The notes under the pieces were generated by a model, which was not told the origin of the DNA, made no database searches, and was given only the letters and a program-made list of their open reading frames with translations. Of a stretch of DNA of 64,000 bases, positions 42,588 through 57,266 are shown piece after piece. The stretch is from positions 118,974,007 through 119,038,006 of the forward strand of contig BTPG01000005.1 of NCBI GenBank assembly GCA_036245525.1, in the 5' to 3' direction. The DNA comes from Semisulcospira habei (Eukaryota > Mollusca > Gastropoda > Semisulcospiridae). A program made the translations under genes and the position numbers. Each line of letters opens with the position of its first letter. Within the stretch, counting starts at the first letter, position 1.

Positions 42588-44469
42588 CTATCTTGGTGCT
42601 TGCAGAGTTATCATTATGGACATAACCAGTTGATTAAACTGGAGCATTACCTTCAAAATTTCGTGGAGGTCACCACGAACGACAGCGGAGGTGAAAGCTT
42701 GCAGATTACACTGTATGTCAGTTATCATATGCGCTCTAAGATCAGCACTAACACTTTTAGGTGACATCAGTACATTTGGATTTTGAAAGCTATGATGTTG
42801 GTCCTGGGCATCAAACTGCAGTTGCCTGCGGCTGGAGCCTTTATCTGATGCAGATGAAGAGCCTAATGGAAGAGCTGAGAGAGAGGGCACAAAGGAAGTT
42901 GTAGTAGTCAGACCAGCTGGAGCAGGGTTCAAGGGGTCAGATGCCCCAGCTCCGTTAATAGGAATAAGTGCTTCACGATAGGTGCGCCTAATAGGTGGAT
43001 TTATTTGAGGTAGGGCAGTATCAACCTGATGAAGTACCTGCTTGCTATTCTGATGTGCTGATGTGGCCTTCTGAGAAACAGAAGAAGAAGATACAAAAGG
43101 AGGGTTAGAGCCTGTTTTCGGCTGAATCCAAGCTGTTTTATCTAACGTTTGTGAGACCAGGGTGTCAGAGGCACCTTTTACTTTTAGACTGAATTTGTAT
43201 TTGGGCTCTCCTGACAGCCTCTTGATAAGGGATGTAGTTTTTGTTTCGAATACGGTTGGCCTCCCTGTAGAGCACAATCTTAGGGTATTTTTGATAGGCG
43301 GCGCTGTGCGCTCCGCCACAATTGACACATTTAGCTGGTGTGCTATCTGGACAAGCAGTTCTAGCGTGTTTGTGACTACCACATTTAACACAGACCCGGT
43401 GTTTTGACCTGCACAGGTGAGCCGTATGTCCCAATCGGCAGCACTTAGCACAGTGCATAGCCGAGGGGGCATACGGCTCAACCGGCAGCATCAGCACACC
43501 GATTTTGATTTTACTGGGAAGTTGGGTGAGATGAAAGAATTCGATTTTAACTGCTCTAGAGGGAAAGCCGTCCCTATTTGTTAATCTGTCAACTGATGTG
43601 GTGAATCCCTGGGAGGAGAGTGAGACTTTAATATGGTCTAATTTGTCGGAGGTGGGGATCCCATGGACAACCCCCACCACCTTGGGGGTGGGGATGGTGC
43701 ACTCGACCACCGCACCTCCGATATTAGTTTTGTTTGCTAGTAGTTTTTGAGCTCTATGGTTTGGACAAGCGACTATCCACACGTCCCGGCCTATGTTTCT
43801 AAGAGTCAGTTCTGAGGGAGCCACCCCGGCGCTGTCACAGAGATGTGGCTGCAAGACACCGTGATTCCGGAGACGGGTGGTGCCGGTTCCCAAATCACGA
43901 ACCCGAACCGGATAAGCACACCACATCTCTGCGACCGGTTCGGGGTTGGGTCCCTCAGAGTGCATAGCACGCTTAGTTTGTGATTTAGTTTTTTTCCTCT
44001 TAACTGAGTGGTATTGCGATAGATCTTCCATATGAGGGCGATCATGATGCAGAGGGGACGACTGCTGGAGGGGTGGCAACAGTTCCACACCAGCAATCGC
44101 CCCCTCCGGTGCTGCCACTATTGGACTAAGTTTGTCGGAACTAAGTTCCGATTGTATTCTGTCTACTGGGGAGGGTGTCCTAAGCTCCTCCAGAGCATCG
44201 TTATGTGCAATGATGCCTGGAGATTTCACCGTTTCCGGCTGCTCACCGACGGGAGCAGCTGTAAGTAGCGAAGTACCGTGTTGGGGGGAGGCCCTCGCGC
44301 GCTTGTCCCTATCCCTATGCTTCTTTTTCCTCTTTCGCGAGGATCTCCCGGGCTCGTCGTGTGTAGAGGCCGAGGAGGAAGAAATTTCCTCGACGGTCTC
44401 GAGTTCCGACGAGTCCGCGGATAAAGACCCAATGAGAGAAGTCATTGAGAAATCTACCGTACGGGACAA
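42588..44469 (-). pseudogene. I-type LINE ORF1 (gag-like, zinc knuckles)
   Basis: ATG 44469 opens a 434-codon frame to TGA at about 43165. It has a Ser/Glu- and Lys-rich N-terminus (SSRKRKKKHRDRDKRA), an RRM-like middle and three clustered CCHC-type knuckles (CAKCCRLGHTAHLC, CVKCGSHKHARTAC, CVNCGGAHSAAYQK, the last imperfect). ORF1 would bind the LINE RNA. A second frame, open from 43481 to 42588, overlaps its last 100 codons and continues 190 codons further as a Ser/Pro-rich tail (STSSSSVSQK-like composition). A single frameshift near 43200 may therefore have shortened ORF1. The gap to ORF2 is short. Confidence 0.75.
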
Positions 44470-45029
44470 GGCGAGACCTTGTACAACAAAGTGTTACGAA
44501 GTCTTAAAACTCAAGGTAAAAATTTAATACAATTAAAAATTAGACAATGTTAAAATGAAGGTTTGCCAGAGAGACACTACTCTAAGACTATCCTAAAATT
44601 TTGAGCGAGTGACTATGAGTTACAGTACCAGAGCGAATGTAACCATCCCAAAGTTGAACTCGTCGGCGAAGAAGGTGAACACGGCAGACCGGCAGTCTCG
44701 AAAGTCCTAAAAAGGACAAGAATAGCAATGAGTGCTATAAGACTGTCGGTTGCGGTAATGTGTCCGTAGGTACAGGGTAGTTGGTCGCTGAAACCCTGAT
44801 AAGCCGGTGAGCGGTGACAGGCGTAATGGAGATTTTCAGACTGAATTTCCAATGTCGGCTGGCTGTGTATGGTGAGACGCACGGTGAGAGCGTGAGCCTG
44901 AGACGTCTGGCTGCGACCAAGCGCTGACTGCGTGTGAACCTTCCTTGTCACAAAGCTTTTTTTTTTATATACCTCTTCAAAGAAGACAATTTTTGTACTT
45001 TTATATACTTTAACGTTCATAGTGATAGT
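44470..45029. other. Junction of two LINE 5' regions
   Basis: The left part is probably the 5' UTR of the minus-strand I-type LINE and the right part that of the plus-strand CR1-like LINE. No hairpin, tail or duplication marks the boundary. The short frames in it show no domain. Confidence 0.4.
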
Positions 45030-48000
45030 ATGCCTGGCGGTGGTACAAAAACTGATTTATTTTGTAGTGGTGGACTTAAAATAGGTCACCTGAATATCTA
45101 TCATCTTGTCAATAAGGTGCCAGATCTCTGTGTGTTTTTGAACCAGCCTGAACACTTCCACATTTTTGGTGTTTCTGAATCAAGACTTAAAAATAAAATA
45201 AGAAATGCTTCCATCTCTATTCCTAACTATAAAATATTTCGTAAAGATGCCGCTTTGCCTCAACACACAGGGCTAGCGATTTACATGCATACGTCTGTAT
45301 CTAGCTACGCCAAGAGGCGGCAAGACCTAGAATTTACCAAAGTGGAGTGTATGTGGCTCGAGTTAAAAACACCACAGTCATCACCTATACTAATCGGCTT
45401 TGTCTATAGAAATCCGGCAGCCGGCTGGGATTGGTTTGATGAGTTTACAGCTTTGATGGACAAGGAAGTCAGAGCAAGTGTGACATATTTCTCCTAGGTG
45501 ATTTCAATATAGACCTATCTAGACCTAAGGGATCAAATGCAGCATGGATCACGACCACATCACTATTTGGTTTGACACAAATAATTAAAGCGCAAACTCG
45601 AATCACACCTACATCATCCACGCTCATTGATCATATTTATGTTACCAACAAGGACAGAATAACTAGTGCGAATGTCCCGACCTTAGCCATTAGTGATCAT
45701 AACCCGGTATGTTGTACAATTGCTCTGAAGCTTGATAGGCCAAAGAAAAACAAACACACAACTATAACGCATCGTTCTTATAAAACATTTGATAGGGATA
45801 AATTCGTGTACGATTTGCACAATACATTATTTGATGATGTATACTGCCACACTTGCCCTGACAATGCCTTGTCTTGCTGGATGAGTCTGTTCCTCGGAGT
45901 CCTTAACAAGCACGCGCCCCTCGGAGTAAAAGGCGTTAAACATGCTACCATGCCGCCCTGGTTAACACTAGACATTAAAAATGCTATGTCGCTCAGAGAC
46001 AAACGTAGAAAAGAAAAACGCTTTGATGACTACAAAAAACAATGTAATCAAGTAAAATATCTGTTAAGGGCTGCAAAAAAAGCATTCTTCAACCAAATGA
46101 TCTCAGAAAACCGTGACACAGCATCCATTTGGAGAGCACTAAATGCTATTACTAAAGGAAAAACAGCCCCAGAAATACCATCTCATTTAACTTCAGACAA
46201 ATTTAACAAGTATTTCCTATCAGCCGCCGAAAATCTAGCTCAATCGGCATCAACTTTCAGTACGCAATATAGTATCTCAAGTCTTCTGAGATCTTTCAGC
46301 GAAGCAACAAATATAGCATAAAAATTCGTAATTCCTAATATATCAATAGCAGAAGTCGGCAAGTATATTTCTGACATGCCGAATAAGAAAAGTAGAGGGA
46401 TTGATGATATCGATAACCAATCGCTAAAATTGTCATTGCCTTACACAATACAATTCCTTACATACATTTTTAATCTGTGTATAAATAAAAGTACTTTTCC
46501 TACAGTCCTGAAGGAAGCAAAGGTAGTTCCCATCCCCAAAACTAAAATCCTTGAAGATATTCATAATTACCGACCGATCTCTTTGCTCTCAGTCTTGTCA
46601 AAGCCATTAGAGCGGCACATTCACAAGCATCTTCTTAATTTCTTTGAGAAGAGTAATTTACTAAAATTCATGAGTCCGGTTTTCGCCCGACCCATTCATG
46701 CCAGTCAGCACTCACACATATTGTAGATTGCTGGCTAGAGTCAATTAATAAAAATTTAATGTCGGGAGCAGTTTTCCTAGATCTTAAAAAAGCTTTTGAT
46801 ATTGTAGACCATGAGATTCTCTTACATAAGCTTACAATATACCACATGGACGAAACTACAATAACTTTTCTCAGATCCTATTTGGAAGACAGAAAGCAAA
46901 ACGTATACGTCCATGGTCAGTACTCTATGCAAAAATAAGAGTTCCTCAAGGATCAATTCTAGGACCCCTCCTAATTTTACTTTTCATAAATGACCTTCCT
47001 TTACATATTTCCGACCCTAACGTTAATTGTAATCTCTTTTCGGACGATACAAGCCTTCAATTTCCTGGTAAGAACAATCATGATTTTAGTCGTCGTTTAC
47101 AATCCAGTCTTGACGAAGTTTCTGATTGGTGCTGTAAAAACCACATGGTACTACATCCTGATAAGACGAAGAGCATACTAATCACCTCACGACAAAAACA
47201 TCAACTTCACCCCCCTCCACTAACGCTCAGTCTTAACTGCCAACCTATTGAACAAGTTCATGAACTCACCTTCCTTGGAATACGTATAGATGAGCAGCTA
47301 AGTTGGGAAAAACATGTGACTAACATCTGTAAGAAGATATCAAAAAATATATTTCTTTTATCACAGTTGAGAAGTGTGACTGACATAAATACACGAAAAA
47401 TGTTTTTTCATGCGCACATTAGATCCTATGTTGATTACATCTCCACTGTTTGGCGGTGTAGCGGTGATGTGCATTCTAAAAAACTAAATTCACTATACAA
47501 AAGAGCCATTAAAAATGTAGATAAAAGATCCATTCCTACCGCTAAAAAACTGCAAAGTCTCAAACTTCTTGGCCTTCGGCAACAACTCGTTTACAACAAG
47601 TGCATACTTATGTTTAAAATTCTCCACAAGAAAGCTCCACAGTATCTAACAGCTAAATTTACTCCACAACGACAGTGTGAAAGGTCCTCGAGGAACAGTA
47701 CTCTTCCATTACCACTACCTCGCATTGACTTATTCAAATCAAGCCTAGCCTTTTCGGGACCACTTTTATGGAATTCACTTCCTCGACATTTAAAAACACT
47801 AACCCACCTTGCCTCCTTTAAAACAAAACTACACATATACCTGATGGAAACTGCTTAGATATATTATTTTTTATCCTGTCAGTTTGATGAAAGGTTATGT
47901 AAATGTATATATGTTAGTACGTGCATTTACACGGCTGTAAACGTGTGTGTATGTATGTTTGATTCTCGGTACTTTGTGCTTGTTTTTGCTGTGCTATGAT

Positions 48001-48337
48001 ATGTTTTTGTTTTTGTTTTTGTTTTTTTTTTTGTTTTGTTTTTTTTTTTTTTTTTGGGGGGGGGCTTTTTTTTTCCCCTACGTACTTTGTGTTGAGGAGT
48101 GTTATTTCCTTTTTTTGTATTTGTTTATTGTTACCTTAGTATCATTTTCTGTCCTGTACTGCGTGTGTCATTACTTATTTAGTTATGATCTTTGTTTGCG
48201 TTAAATATTTTTTGGCTTGTCTTCAGTATATTTCGTGTTGTAGTATGTTAGCAACGGCAAGTTTGAAAAATGACGTATTTGTATCTGTCAAAACTTCTAC
48301 CGTTATGTAATAAAGTTTCATCATCATCATCATCATC

Positions 48338-48345
<8 letters not shown>
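45030..48345 (+). pseudogene. CR1-like LINE, copy 1 (endonuclease, RT, 3' tail)
   Basis: ATG 45030 begins the endonuclease (KIGHLNIYHLVNK, FGVSESRL); after a shift at about 45475 come LLGDFNIDLS and LAISDHNPV. The linker leads to the RT: HNYRPISLLSVLSKPLERH, motif A VFLDLKKAFDIVDH, VPQGSILGPLLILLFINDL, and NLFSDDTSL in place of YADD. MVLHPDKTKSILI and a C-terminal region close the protein at 47858. Frame breaks lie near 45475 and 46680, a TAA at 46319-46321, and another break near 46937. The 3' UTR ends in AATAAAGTTTC followed by (ATC)n and (CT)n. A CR1-like call rests on motif order and tail. Confidence 0.85.

Positions 48346-48426
<81 letters not shown>
48345..48426. repeat. (CT)n between two LINE copies
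   Basis: About 41 CT units follow the (ATC)n tail of copy 1 directly and precede the RT of copy 2. Confidence 0.95.
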
Positions 48427-50487
<2,061 letters not shown>

Positions 50488-50526
50488 GGTAGTGGCAAAA
50501 ATCTCCACCGACAGCCAAATGGTTAA
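50488..50526. mobile_element. Family E MITE, right half
   Basis: GTGGCAAAAATCTCCACCGA and CAGCCAAATGGTTAA match the right end of 18692-18800. TTAA is at 50523-50526. Confidence 0.5.
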
Positions 50527-50684
50527 CGTATGCTAGTCTGTGATTACGGACCGTGCAGCATCCTCTATTTTTATACATTATTTGGCATTCCTACATAAAA
50601 CTGAACGAGGTCAAGGCCCAGTGTTATAACGAGTTTTGTGACAATGTAACAACGTTTACAAAGATCCCTTTTCTTGTCTTGTGA

Positions 50685-50747
50685 CCACCCCCCCAACCCC
50701 CATCCCCTCACCCCACCCCCATCCCACCCCCACCCCCCCCCCCCAAA

Positions 50748-50780
<33 letters not shown>

Positions 50781-51385
50781 AAGAAAAGAAAAAAAAGAAG
50801 AAGATAGATTTGGTTGTCACAGTACATTTACGGCATACGGTGGCATCCGGTGGCATCCGGTCGTGAAAGAGAGGCCGCAGGGGTGGAATTAGCAGAAGGC
50901 ACGACTCACCACCACACCCACAATCACACACTTCTTCCCCTTTTCCTATGTCATTCCACCCCTTCAGCCTCCCCGCCTTCTCCCCATCCCTTCCTTCTTC
51001 TCCCATTTCTTCTCCTGTCTTCCTCACCTACCGCTCCCTGCTCTCCTCGGCCGCCTCCTCCCCCCTCCTCCCCCTCCCTCCCCTCACCCCCTCCTCCTCC
51101 GCCTGCTTTTTCCTCCTCGTCCCCTCCTCCCCCTTTTTCCTCCCCTTCACCCTCCCCCTCGCTCTTCTTCATCTTTTCCTACTCTCCTTCCTCCCCCTTT
51201 CCCCTCCCCCCTCCCCCTCCTCTCGCATCCTCTTTCTTGCCCGGTTCTCCTTCCCCGTCTTTTCCTCCTCCCCACTCCCCCCCCTCCCTCATTTTTCCCC
51301 CTCCATCCTCTTTTACCCCTCCCCACCCTCCTCCTCCGTTGTCCTCTTCTTCGTCCGTTTCTTCTTCCTCTTCCTCTTCTGTCTC
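50685..51385. repeat. C-rich run, poly-A, then 450-bp polypyrimidine tract
   Basis: 50685-50742 is CCCC-rich, 50743-50812 is A-rich, and 50935-51385 is almost entirely C and T on the plus strand. The Ser/Pro-rich frames through it reflect composition. The tract leads into the endonuclease of the L2-like LINE and may be part of its 5' region. Confidence 0.7.
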
Positions 51386-54385
51386 ACCCAACCTAAAACT
51401 GTGTCTGTTCAATGCACAGTCTGTATCCAAAGATGGCAAAGCCGACGTGATTTCAGATTTCATTTTAGACAATGACCTAGATGTTGTTGTGATCACCGAA
51501 ACGTGACTCCGCTCAGCTGGCGATGAACCCATCGTCGCCAGCGTCACTCCGAGTGGCTACCGCCTGGCCTCCTTCCCGCGCGCTTCCAGAGGGAGTGGCA
51601 TTGCCATCATCTACAGAGACTGTCTCTCCGCTCACCTCTCCTTCTCTCAGTCTCTACCTTTTGCTCATCCCTCCTTTGAATCTGTCAAGGCCGTAGCAAC
51701 ATCCCCTGGCCAGTCCTTCATCTTCTCATGTATCTATCGCCCCCCCCCCCCCTCCAAGCTCTCAAAACAAACTTACAAACTCCATGTTCCTCACCGAGTT
51801 TGAACTTCTCCTCGACCACTACAGCACACGACCCGGAAAACACATCCGTCTGGGCGACTTTAACTTCCACTTCGACAAACCCGACCACCCTGACACAAAA
51901 CGCCTTTGCACATCACTTTTAAACCACAATCTTACACAACACATCACCAAACTCATCCACTGACTCTGCCACACCCTCGACTGGATCATAACCCGCACCT
52001 CCGATCAACTCTTTCTCGACTCTGACACCTCCTCTGTGCTTCCCTCTGACCACCTCGCTATTCTCATCTCCCTCAACCTACCTCCCCCGAAAAAAAACCC
52101 AAGCTTCTTGTCTCTCGTCGCAAACTAAAATCTGTCAACCGAGAGAGCTTCTTCGACGAAGCTGTCAACCTTCTCCTGGACCCCGCCTCCTCTCCTGATC
52201 TTGCATCCCATTTCGACTCCTCCCTTCGGAAACTTCTAGACACCCATGCACCTGTCACCACCTGCTCCATACCCTACCAACCCCCCTCCCCCTGGCTCAC
52301 TGACGACATAGCTGAGGCCAAGCACGAGCCCCGACAAGCGGAACGCCGCTGGCGCTCATCTGACCTCATCGTCCACAGACAGATCTTCCAAACAACTAGA
52401 TCCAAAGTCTGCAGAATGATCTCCGACTCCAAACGTAAACACGTTCAAAACAAAATCCTGGAATCCACTTCTTCCAAAACCCTCTATGCTACCATGAACA
52501 CACTCCTAGGCATTTCTAAAGACTCTCCTCTCCCCAACACACACAGCAAAGAAAAACTCCGTCCGCTTTTTCCAACTATTTTTCCGACAAAATCCAAACT
52601 CTGAGCAACACACTCGACACTCTGGCTTCTCCGCCTTGGTCTCCCAATACCCCCTTTTCCGGCACCCCCCTCTCGTCCTTCCGGCCCGCCTCTCAGGACG
52701 AAGTCCTCAAGACAAAAAGGTCCATGCCTCTCAAAACCTGCGAACTAGACCCTCTCCCAGCTTCTCTCTACCGGGACGGCCTTCCAAAACTTCTGCCATT
52801 CATTACCGACATCATCAAAACATTTCTAGAGAACGGCTCCGTCCCTGATATCTTCAAGTCCGCCATCGTCCGTCCTCACCTAAAAAAACACAGCCTCGAC
52901 CCAAACGAACTCAAAAACTATCGTCAAGTCTCCAATATCTCTTTCCTATCCAAGCTTCTTGAGTAGGTCGTTCTCAACCAGCTCAACCTCCACCTCGCCG
53001 ACAACAACCTCCTCAGTCCCTTCCAGTTTGCCTATCGCAAACATCACAGCACTGAAAAAGCCCTTCTACATATCTTAAACGACCTGCTTCTCTCCACCGA
53101 CACGGGCAACATCTCCCTTCTTAAGCTACTCGACCTCTCTGCCGCCTTCGACACTATAGACCACTCTATCCTCCCCCACCGCCTTCACCACTCCTTTGGC
53201 ATCACTGACTCGGCTCACTCTTGGTTTCTCTCCTATCTCTCCGACAGACAGCAGTCCGTCACCATCGACGGCGTCTCCTCCAACCCAGTCTCGCTCGCTT
53301 GCGGAGTTCCACAAGGGTCCGTTCTGGGCCTGGTCCTTTTCACACTCTACACTGTCCAACATCATCCAGTCTCACCACATACACCACCACATATACGCTG
53401 ACGACTCACAACTACTAGACCAAGACAAACTCGAGAACACTCAGTCACTACTGACTCGCACGGCTGACTGCTACGAAGACGTGTAAAACTGGATGACAGC
53501 AAACAAGCTTAAACTGAATGACGACAAAACGGAAGCCATGCTGGTAGGCACTCGCCAGAAATCTTCCCAGCTCCCTCCCTCCCTCCACCTTCAACTCGAC
53601 AGCACCCCCATCTCCCTCTCTGACTCGGCCAAAAACCTCGGCGTTATCCTCGATTCCTCTCTTTCCATGACCAGCTTCGTCTCCGCCACGGCCCAGGCAT
53701 GCTACTTCCACTTCCGCCGCATCAGTCAGATTAGAAAATACCTCACTACCGAAGCTGCCACCAAACTTGCTGTCTCTCTCACCCTATCTCGCATCGATTA
53801 CTGCAACTCTCTCCTTTCCAGCCTCCCTCACTCCACCACTTTCACTCTCCAGCGCGTCCAGAACAATGCTGCCCGCCTCGTCCTCAGAAAGAAAAAATCC
53901 GACCACATCACTCCCCTGCTCAAACTCCTTCACTGGCTTCCCATCCCCCAACGCATCCAATACAAGATTCTGTCTCTCTGCTACAAATCCCTGAACAACT
54001 GCGCTCCCGCCTATCTCTCAAACTTACTTCACCCCTACACTCCTCCCCGCTTCCTCCGCTCCGCCTCCGACCCTCTCTGCCTCCACATCCCCCGCACCAA
54101 ATTCAGCACTTTCGGACCCCGCTCCTTCTCAGTATACGGAACACTCTCCCACTCTCTCTCCGTCAGAAACACTCTCTCTTCTCTTTCCAGTCCGCCCTCA
54201 AAACTCACCTCTTTCAACAGTTCTAGCACTATACCACCACACTCCCCACCCTAAGCAAACTGTCGTAATGTATTTCACTATTTGTGGTACGTGAGTCGTT
54301 GTCTAAAGCGTGCACATGCGTGTGCGAGTTGTGAGTGCGCGCTTAGAGTTATAATTATTATAAGATAAGCGCATTATAAATACCG

Positions 54386-54469
<84 letters not shown>

Positions 54470-54475
54470 TTTATC
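51386..54475 (+). pseudogene. L2-like LINE, copy 1, decayed
   Basis: The endonuclease opens at LCLFNAQSVSKDGKAD, DVVVITET and IYRPPPP. Several frames later come LLDPASSP, PWLTDDIAEAK, the RT start KNYRQVSNISFLSKLLE, FQFAYRKHHSTEKAL, motif A LLDLSAAFDTIDHS and GVPQGSVLGLVLFTLY. Motif C is blurred by a frameshift (YADDSQLL in frame near 53390). The C-terminal part, 53493-54254, is one open frame with LGVILDSSLSMT and NNAARLVLRKKKSDHITPL. The end is AGCGCATTATAAATACCGG followed by (TTA)n to 54475. It has many stops. L2 is the best-fitting group by the C-terminal motifs. Confidence 0.8.
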
Positions 54476-54519
54476 AAATGGAAATGTCTTTTTATTCCTG
54501 AATTTAATAAGTTATCCTG

Positions 54520-54680
54520 GTTTTTTTTAAAAAAGAGAATTTAAAAGCATGTCATTATTCACGTGATAGTCTTGCATCTTATTTGGGTATTTTACTGCGG
54601 GCTGGCGATTGGGTGCCTGATAGGAAGAGGCAGGGGATCTAACCGTTTGTCCCAGTGCTGAGTAACTCCCACTTGGTACC
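54520..54680. repeat. Small repeat shared with 15895-16025
   Basis: GGGCTGGCGATTGGGTGCCT then GCAGGGGATCTAACC and GCTGAGTAACTCCC. Here it lies just downstream of the L2-like (TTA)n tail. Family unknown. Confidence 0.6.
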
Positions 54681-54724
54681 TGTAGTGTTGCCAACGGTCC
54701 TAGCCTCACTTATTTGGTTTGTGG

Positions 54725-54960
54725 TTGTCACAATGCTCGGGAGGCTCCACGAGCATTGTAACAACTGTCACAAAGCCCAGGGCCTAGGGCTTTGTGATAA
54801 TTGTTACAATGCTCGTGGAGCATCCACGCACTGTGTGACAGTTTATCACAAAGCAAGTGGTGACTCCCAAAACTGACGCATCCTCGATGTATGGACAATT
54901 TCTTACGATGCTCGTGGAGTCTCAACTACCTTCGTAACAACTGTTACACAAAATGTAATC
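54725..54960. mobile_element. Nested foldback with repeated CTCGTGGAG motifs
   Basis: GGCTCCACGAGCATTGTAAC and GTTACAATGCTCGTGGAGCA pair around an inner ACAAAGCCC...GGGCTTTGT stem. A second, looser copy of the CACAAAG/ATGCTCGTGGAG pieces follows to about 54945. No TTAA flank was seen. Confidence 0.65.
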
Positions 54961-55158
54961 TCCCCGTATGCAAACAGATTATGCGGCCAATAAAATGCGA
55001 GCACTGTATCGGTTGACGGGAGGTCAGGCCTGTTTTAATTTATTTTAGACGATTACTTTTGAAAGTGTGTTTACCTTGAATACACATTCGGTGCCACATG
55101 CCTTGCACGTGACTGATAATTTCCCAGTATCTCGTCTTTCATACGTCAAAGACTGCGT

Positions 55159-55239
55159 TTAACTCATTCGAGACGTGCCGCCTACGGATACGCGGCTATT
55201 TGCCGCGTATCCGTAGGCGGCACGTCTCGAATGAGTTAA
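55159..55239. mobile_element. Perfect 81-bp TTAA palindrome, family C relative
   Basis: The 38-bp arms at 55159-55196 and 55202-55239 are exactly complementary around the loop TATTT. The outer TTAACTCATTCG matches the family C copy at 18797-18876, while the inner arms differ in sequence yet stay perfectly paired. TTAA forms both ends. Confidence 0.85.
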
Positions 55240-56201
55240 ACTTGATTTAGGCTATGGCCGCATCCATCAAAATTTGGCTTCTTAACACCAGGCTCGTTCA
55301 GACGCGTTCAGGCAGCGGAGATTGCACCGGCACCGCATCTGTGTAGATGAGTAGAAACGGATAGCGGCAGACACTAATGCCTGATGGGCTGATTTCGGCA
55401 ATCGGCCACCATTATGTGCCGTCTGGTGGCAGCAGGATTATTCAACTCGTCTGCAGGCCAAAGCACCACCCCCCCCCCCTCCCCTGCAGTCCCATCTGTT
55501 AAAATGCCTTAGCCTTAGTTAGTCATCTCCTAATTTTTCAATCCCCTAAACAACACTACCGCTCACTTGCTGCACATTTGCCATGCACAAAATTAAAAAA
55601 AAAAAAAAATAAGGACATCACCAGTCTCATTTCCTGGCTATCAACATGATTATGTACCAACCCTACATCCAAGCGCATCCAAAACTGGTACACAGATCAA
55701 ATCACCATCCGCTTGGCAACTCAAACTAGGCCAAAAAGAGTCCGCTGGTTAAGCCATGAATCAAAGCACCAAACATGTCTCTTCTCATTTATCAAGAGAT
55801 TTTAAGCAAATTCCAGCATACTGCCTCTGTACAAAATGCCCAAAAGGCAGAAGATTTTTTTTAAAAAAACAACGGTCTTCTACTCACCTACCTCATTTGA
55901 ATATGTAACATGACCTGCAAGAGTCCATGCCTGCAATTTCCGGGAAATCCGATACCCTCTGACCGCGGAGGGAGGTCGAAAAACTCATCAAGCTGTTGTG
56001 CCGAGATGCTCAATGTTAATCGTATGCAGTTGACCGTTACCGATGAAGCACTTTTCCCCGTCCTGTTCTGTCTCCTCGTCATTTTCGCTGACACATATCG
56101 CCGTAAACCCCCACAGATTAAATCGGCTTCTGCGAATCTTTGTCAAATATCATCATGAGGTCTGAGTGAAGTAAGTCGCCAAGCTGATGCAAACTAGCCC
56201 C
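55240..56201. other. Non-coding, nothing recognised
   Basis: Contains a C run near 55470 and an A run near 55595. Short frames show no domain. No dispersed-repeat match was seen. Confidence 0.4.
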
Positions 56202-56416
56202 TTACCCCCTTCCCTGCCACTGACTGGACTGATATTTTGTTTCTGAAATCTGTGTTTATTCAACGATGATAAGCTGCAAGCGTCAAGGGACACGGACATG
56301 GTCTCTCGGCAAGAGACACAATCGTCACGCGCCCCCCTCAGCTGCGGGGGCTCATGAGGATCTATGTCTCTTGCAGTTGGGTCCTGTCCAGTTTTTCTTG
56401 GCAGTGAAGGGGTTTA
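56202..56416. mobile_element. TTAA MITE, family B
   Basis: TTACCCCCTTCCCTGCCACTG is a degraded left end. GGCAGTGAAGGGGTTTAA ends at 56416. The stem CAAGAGACACAATCGTCACG...CTCATGAGGATCTATGTCTCTTG is imperfect. Confidence 0.65.
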
Positions 56417-56799
56417 ACAATTGTAGTCAGGCCATCACCCATAGAAGGTTATATGAATAAAATAATAACACTCGGTCATACATCTTGCGTGGCTTTTTAT
56501 TTTTGTCTTTGACCTTTCATTTTTTGGCAGTTTCCTAATCAATGTTTCAAACCTGTGCAACTGAACTAAAAAGGCGAATTTAATCTGTCTTGAGCTTTTT
56601 GTGGTATACATGGATCACTCCATCTCATATTCATGATCACGAAAATGCTATGGTGTTTCAGCGAAGAGACAAAAATATCAAAATCAAAAACAAGGACTGG
56701 GGAGTTTAATCGATGAAATTTGGAATTTAACTTTTCAGCTAAACCAAAGTCGTAAATCACTCATAGCCCAGAAATACAGCAAAGAAGACTATGACAGTT

Positions 56800-56880
56800 C
56801 AGATTAAAAGTGGCGCCAGAACAGGCCGCGCAGACCTAACCTTGGAACACCCCTAAACTATCATGGTCGATCTTTCATTT
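56800..56880. mobile_element. Family A fragment
   Basis: TGGCGCCAGAACAGG and ACCCCTAAACTATCATGGTC, the latter followed by GATC, match parts of the family A arm. The rest is diverged. Confidence 0.4.
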
Positions 56881-57009
56881 TAGTCCGTTCAGTGCCAGCC
56901 AGACCGTTAGCTAGAATTTCGAAGGGGTAAGGCGCTAACATGGTTCAGCGGGCCATCAGCTGCTAAGCCGAAGGGCATTTAGCATGTTCAAGAGGCACAC
57001 GAACACACA

Positions 57010-57012
57010 TGC

Positions 57013-57093
<81 letters not shown>

Positions 57094-57098
57094 ACACA

Positions 57099-57148
<50 letters not shown>

Positions 57149-57167
57149 CACACACAAGCGCGCGCGC

Positions 57168-57205
<38 letters not shown>

Positions 57206-57207
57206 TG

Positions 57208-57264
<57 letters not shown>
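57010..57264. repeat. (CA)n - CGCGCG - (TG)n inverted microsatellite
   Basis: About 70 CA units (57014-57155) lead into GCGCGCGCGC (57158-57167) and then about 45 TG units (57171-57264). The CA and TG arms are complementary, so the whole block can fold back on itself. The alternating CG centre favours Z-DNA. Confidence 0.9.

Positions 57265-57266
<2 letters not shown>

Noticed and set aside
50814..51506. 230-codon Ser/Pro-rich open frame
   Set aside because: It crosses the polypyrimidine tract; only its last 40 codons match a LINE endonuclease start.
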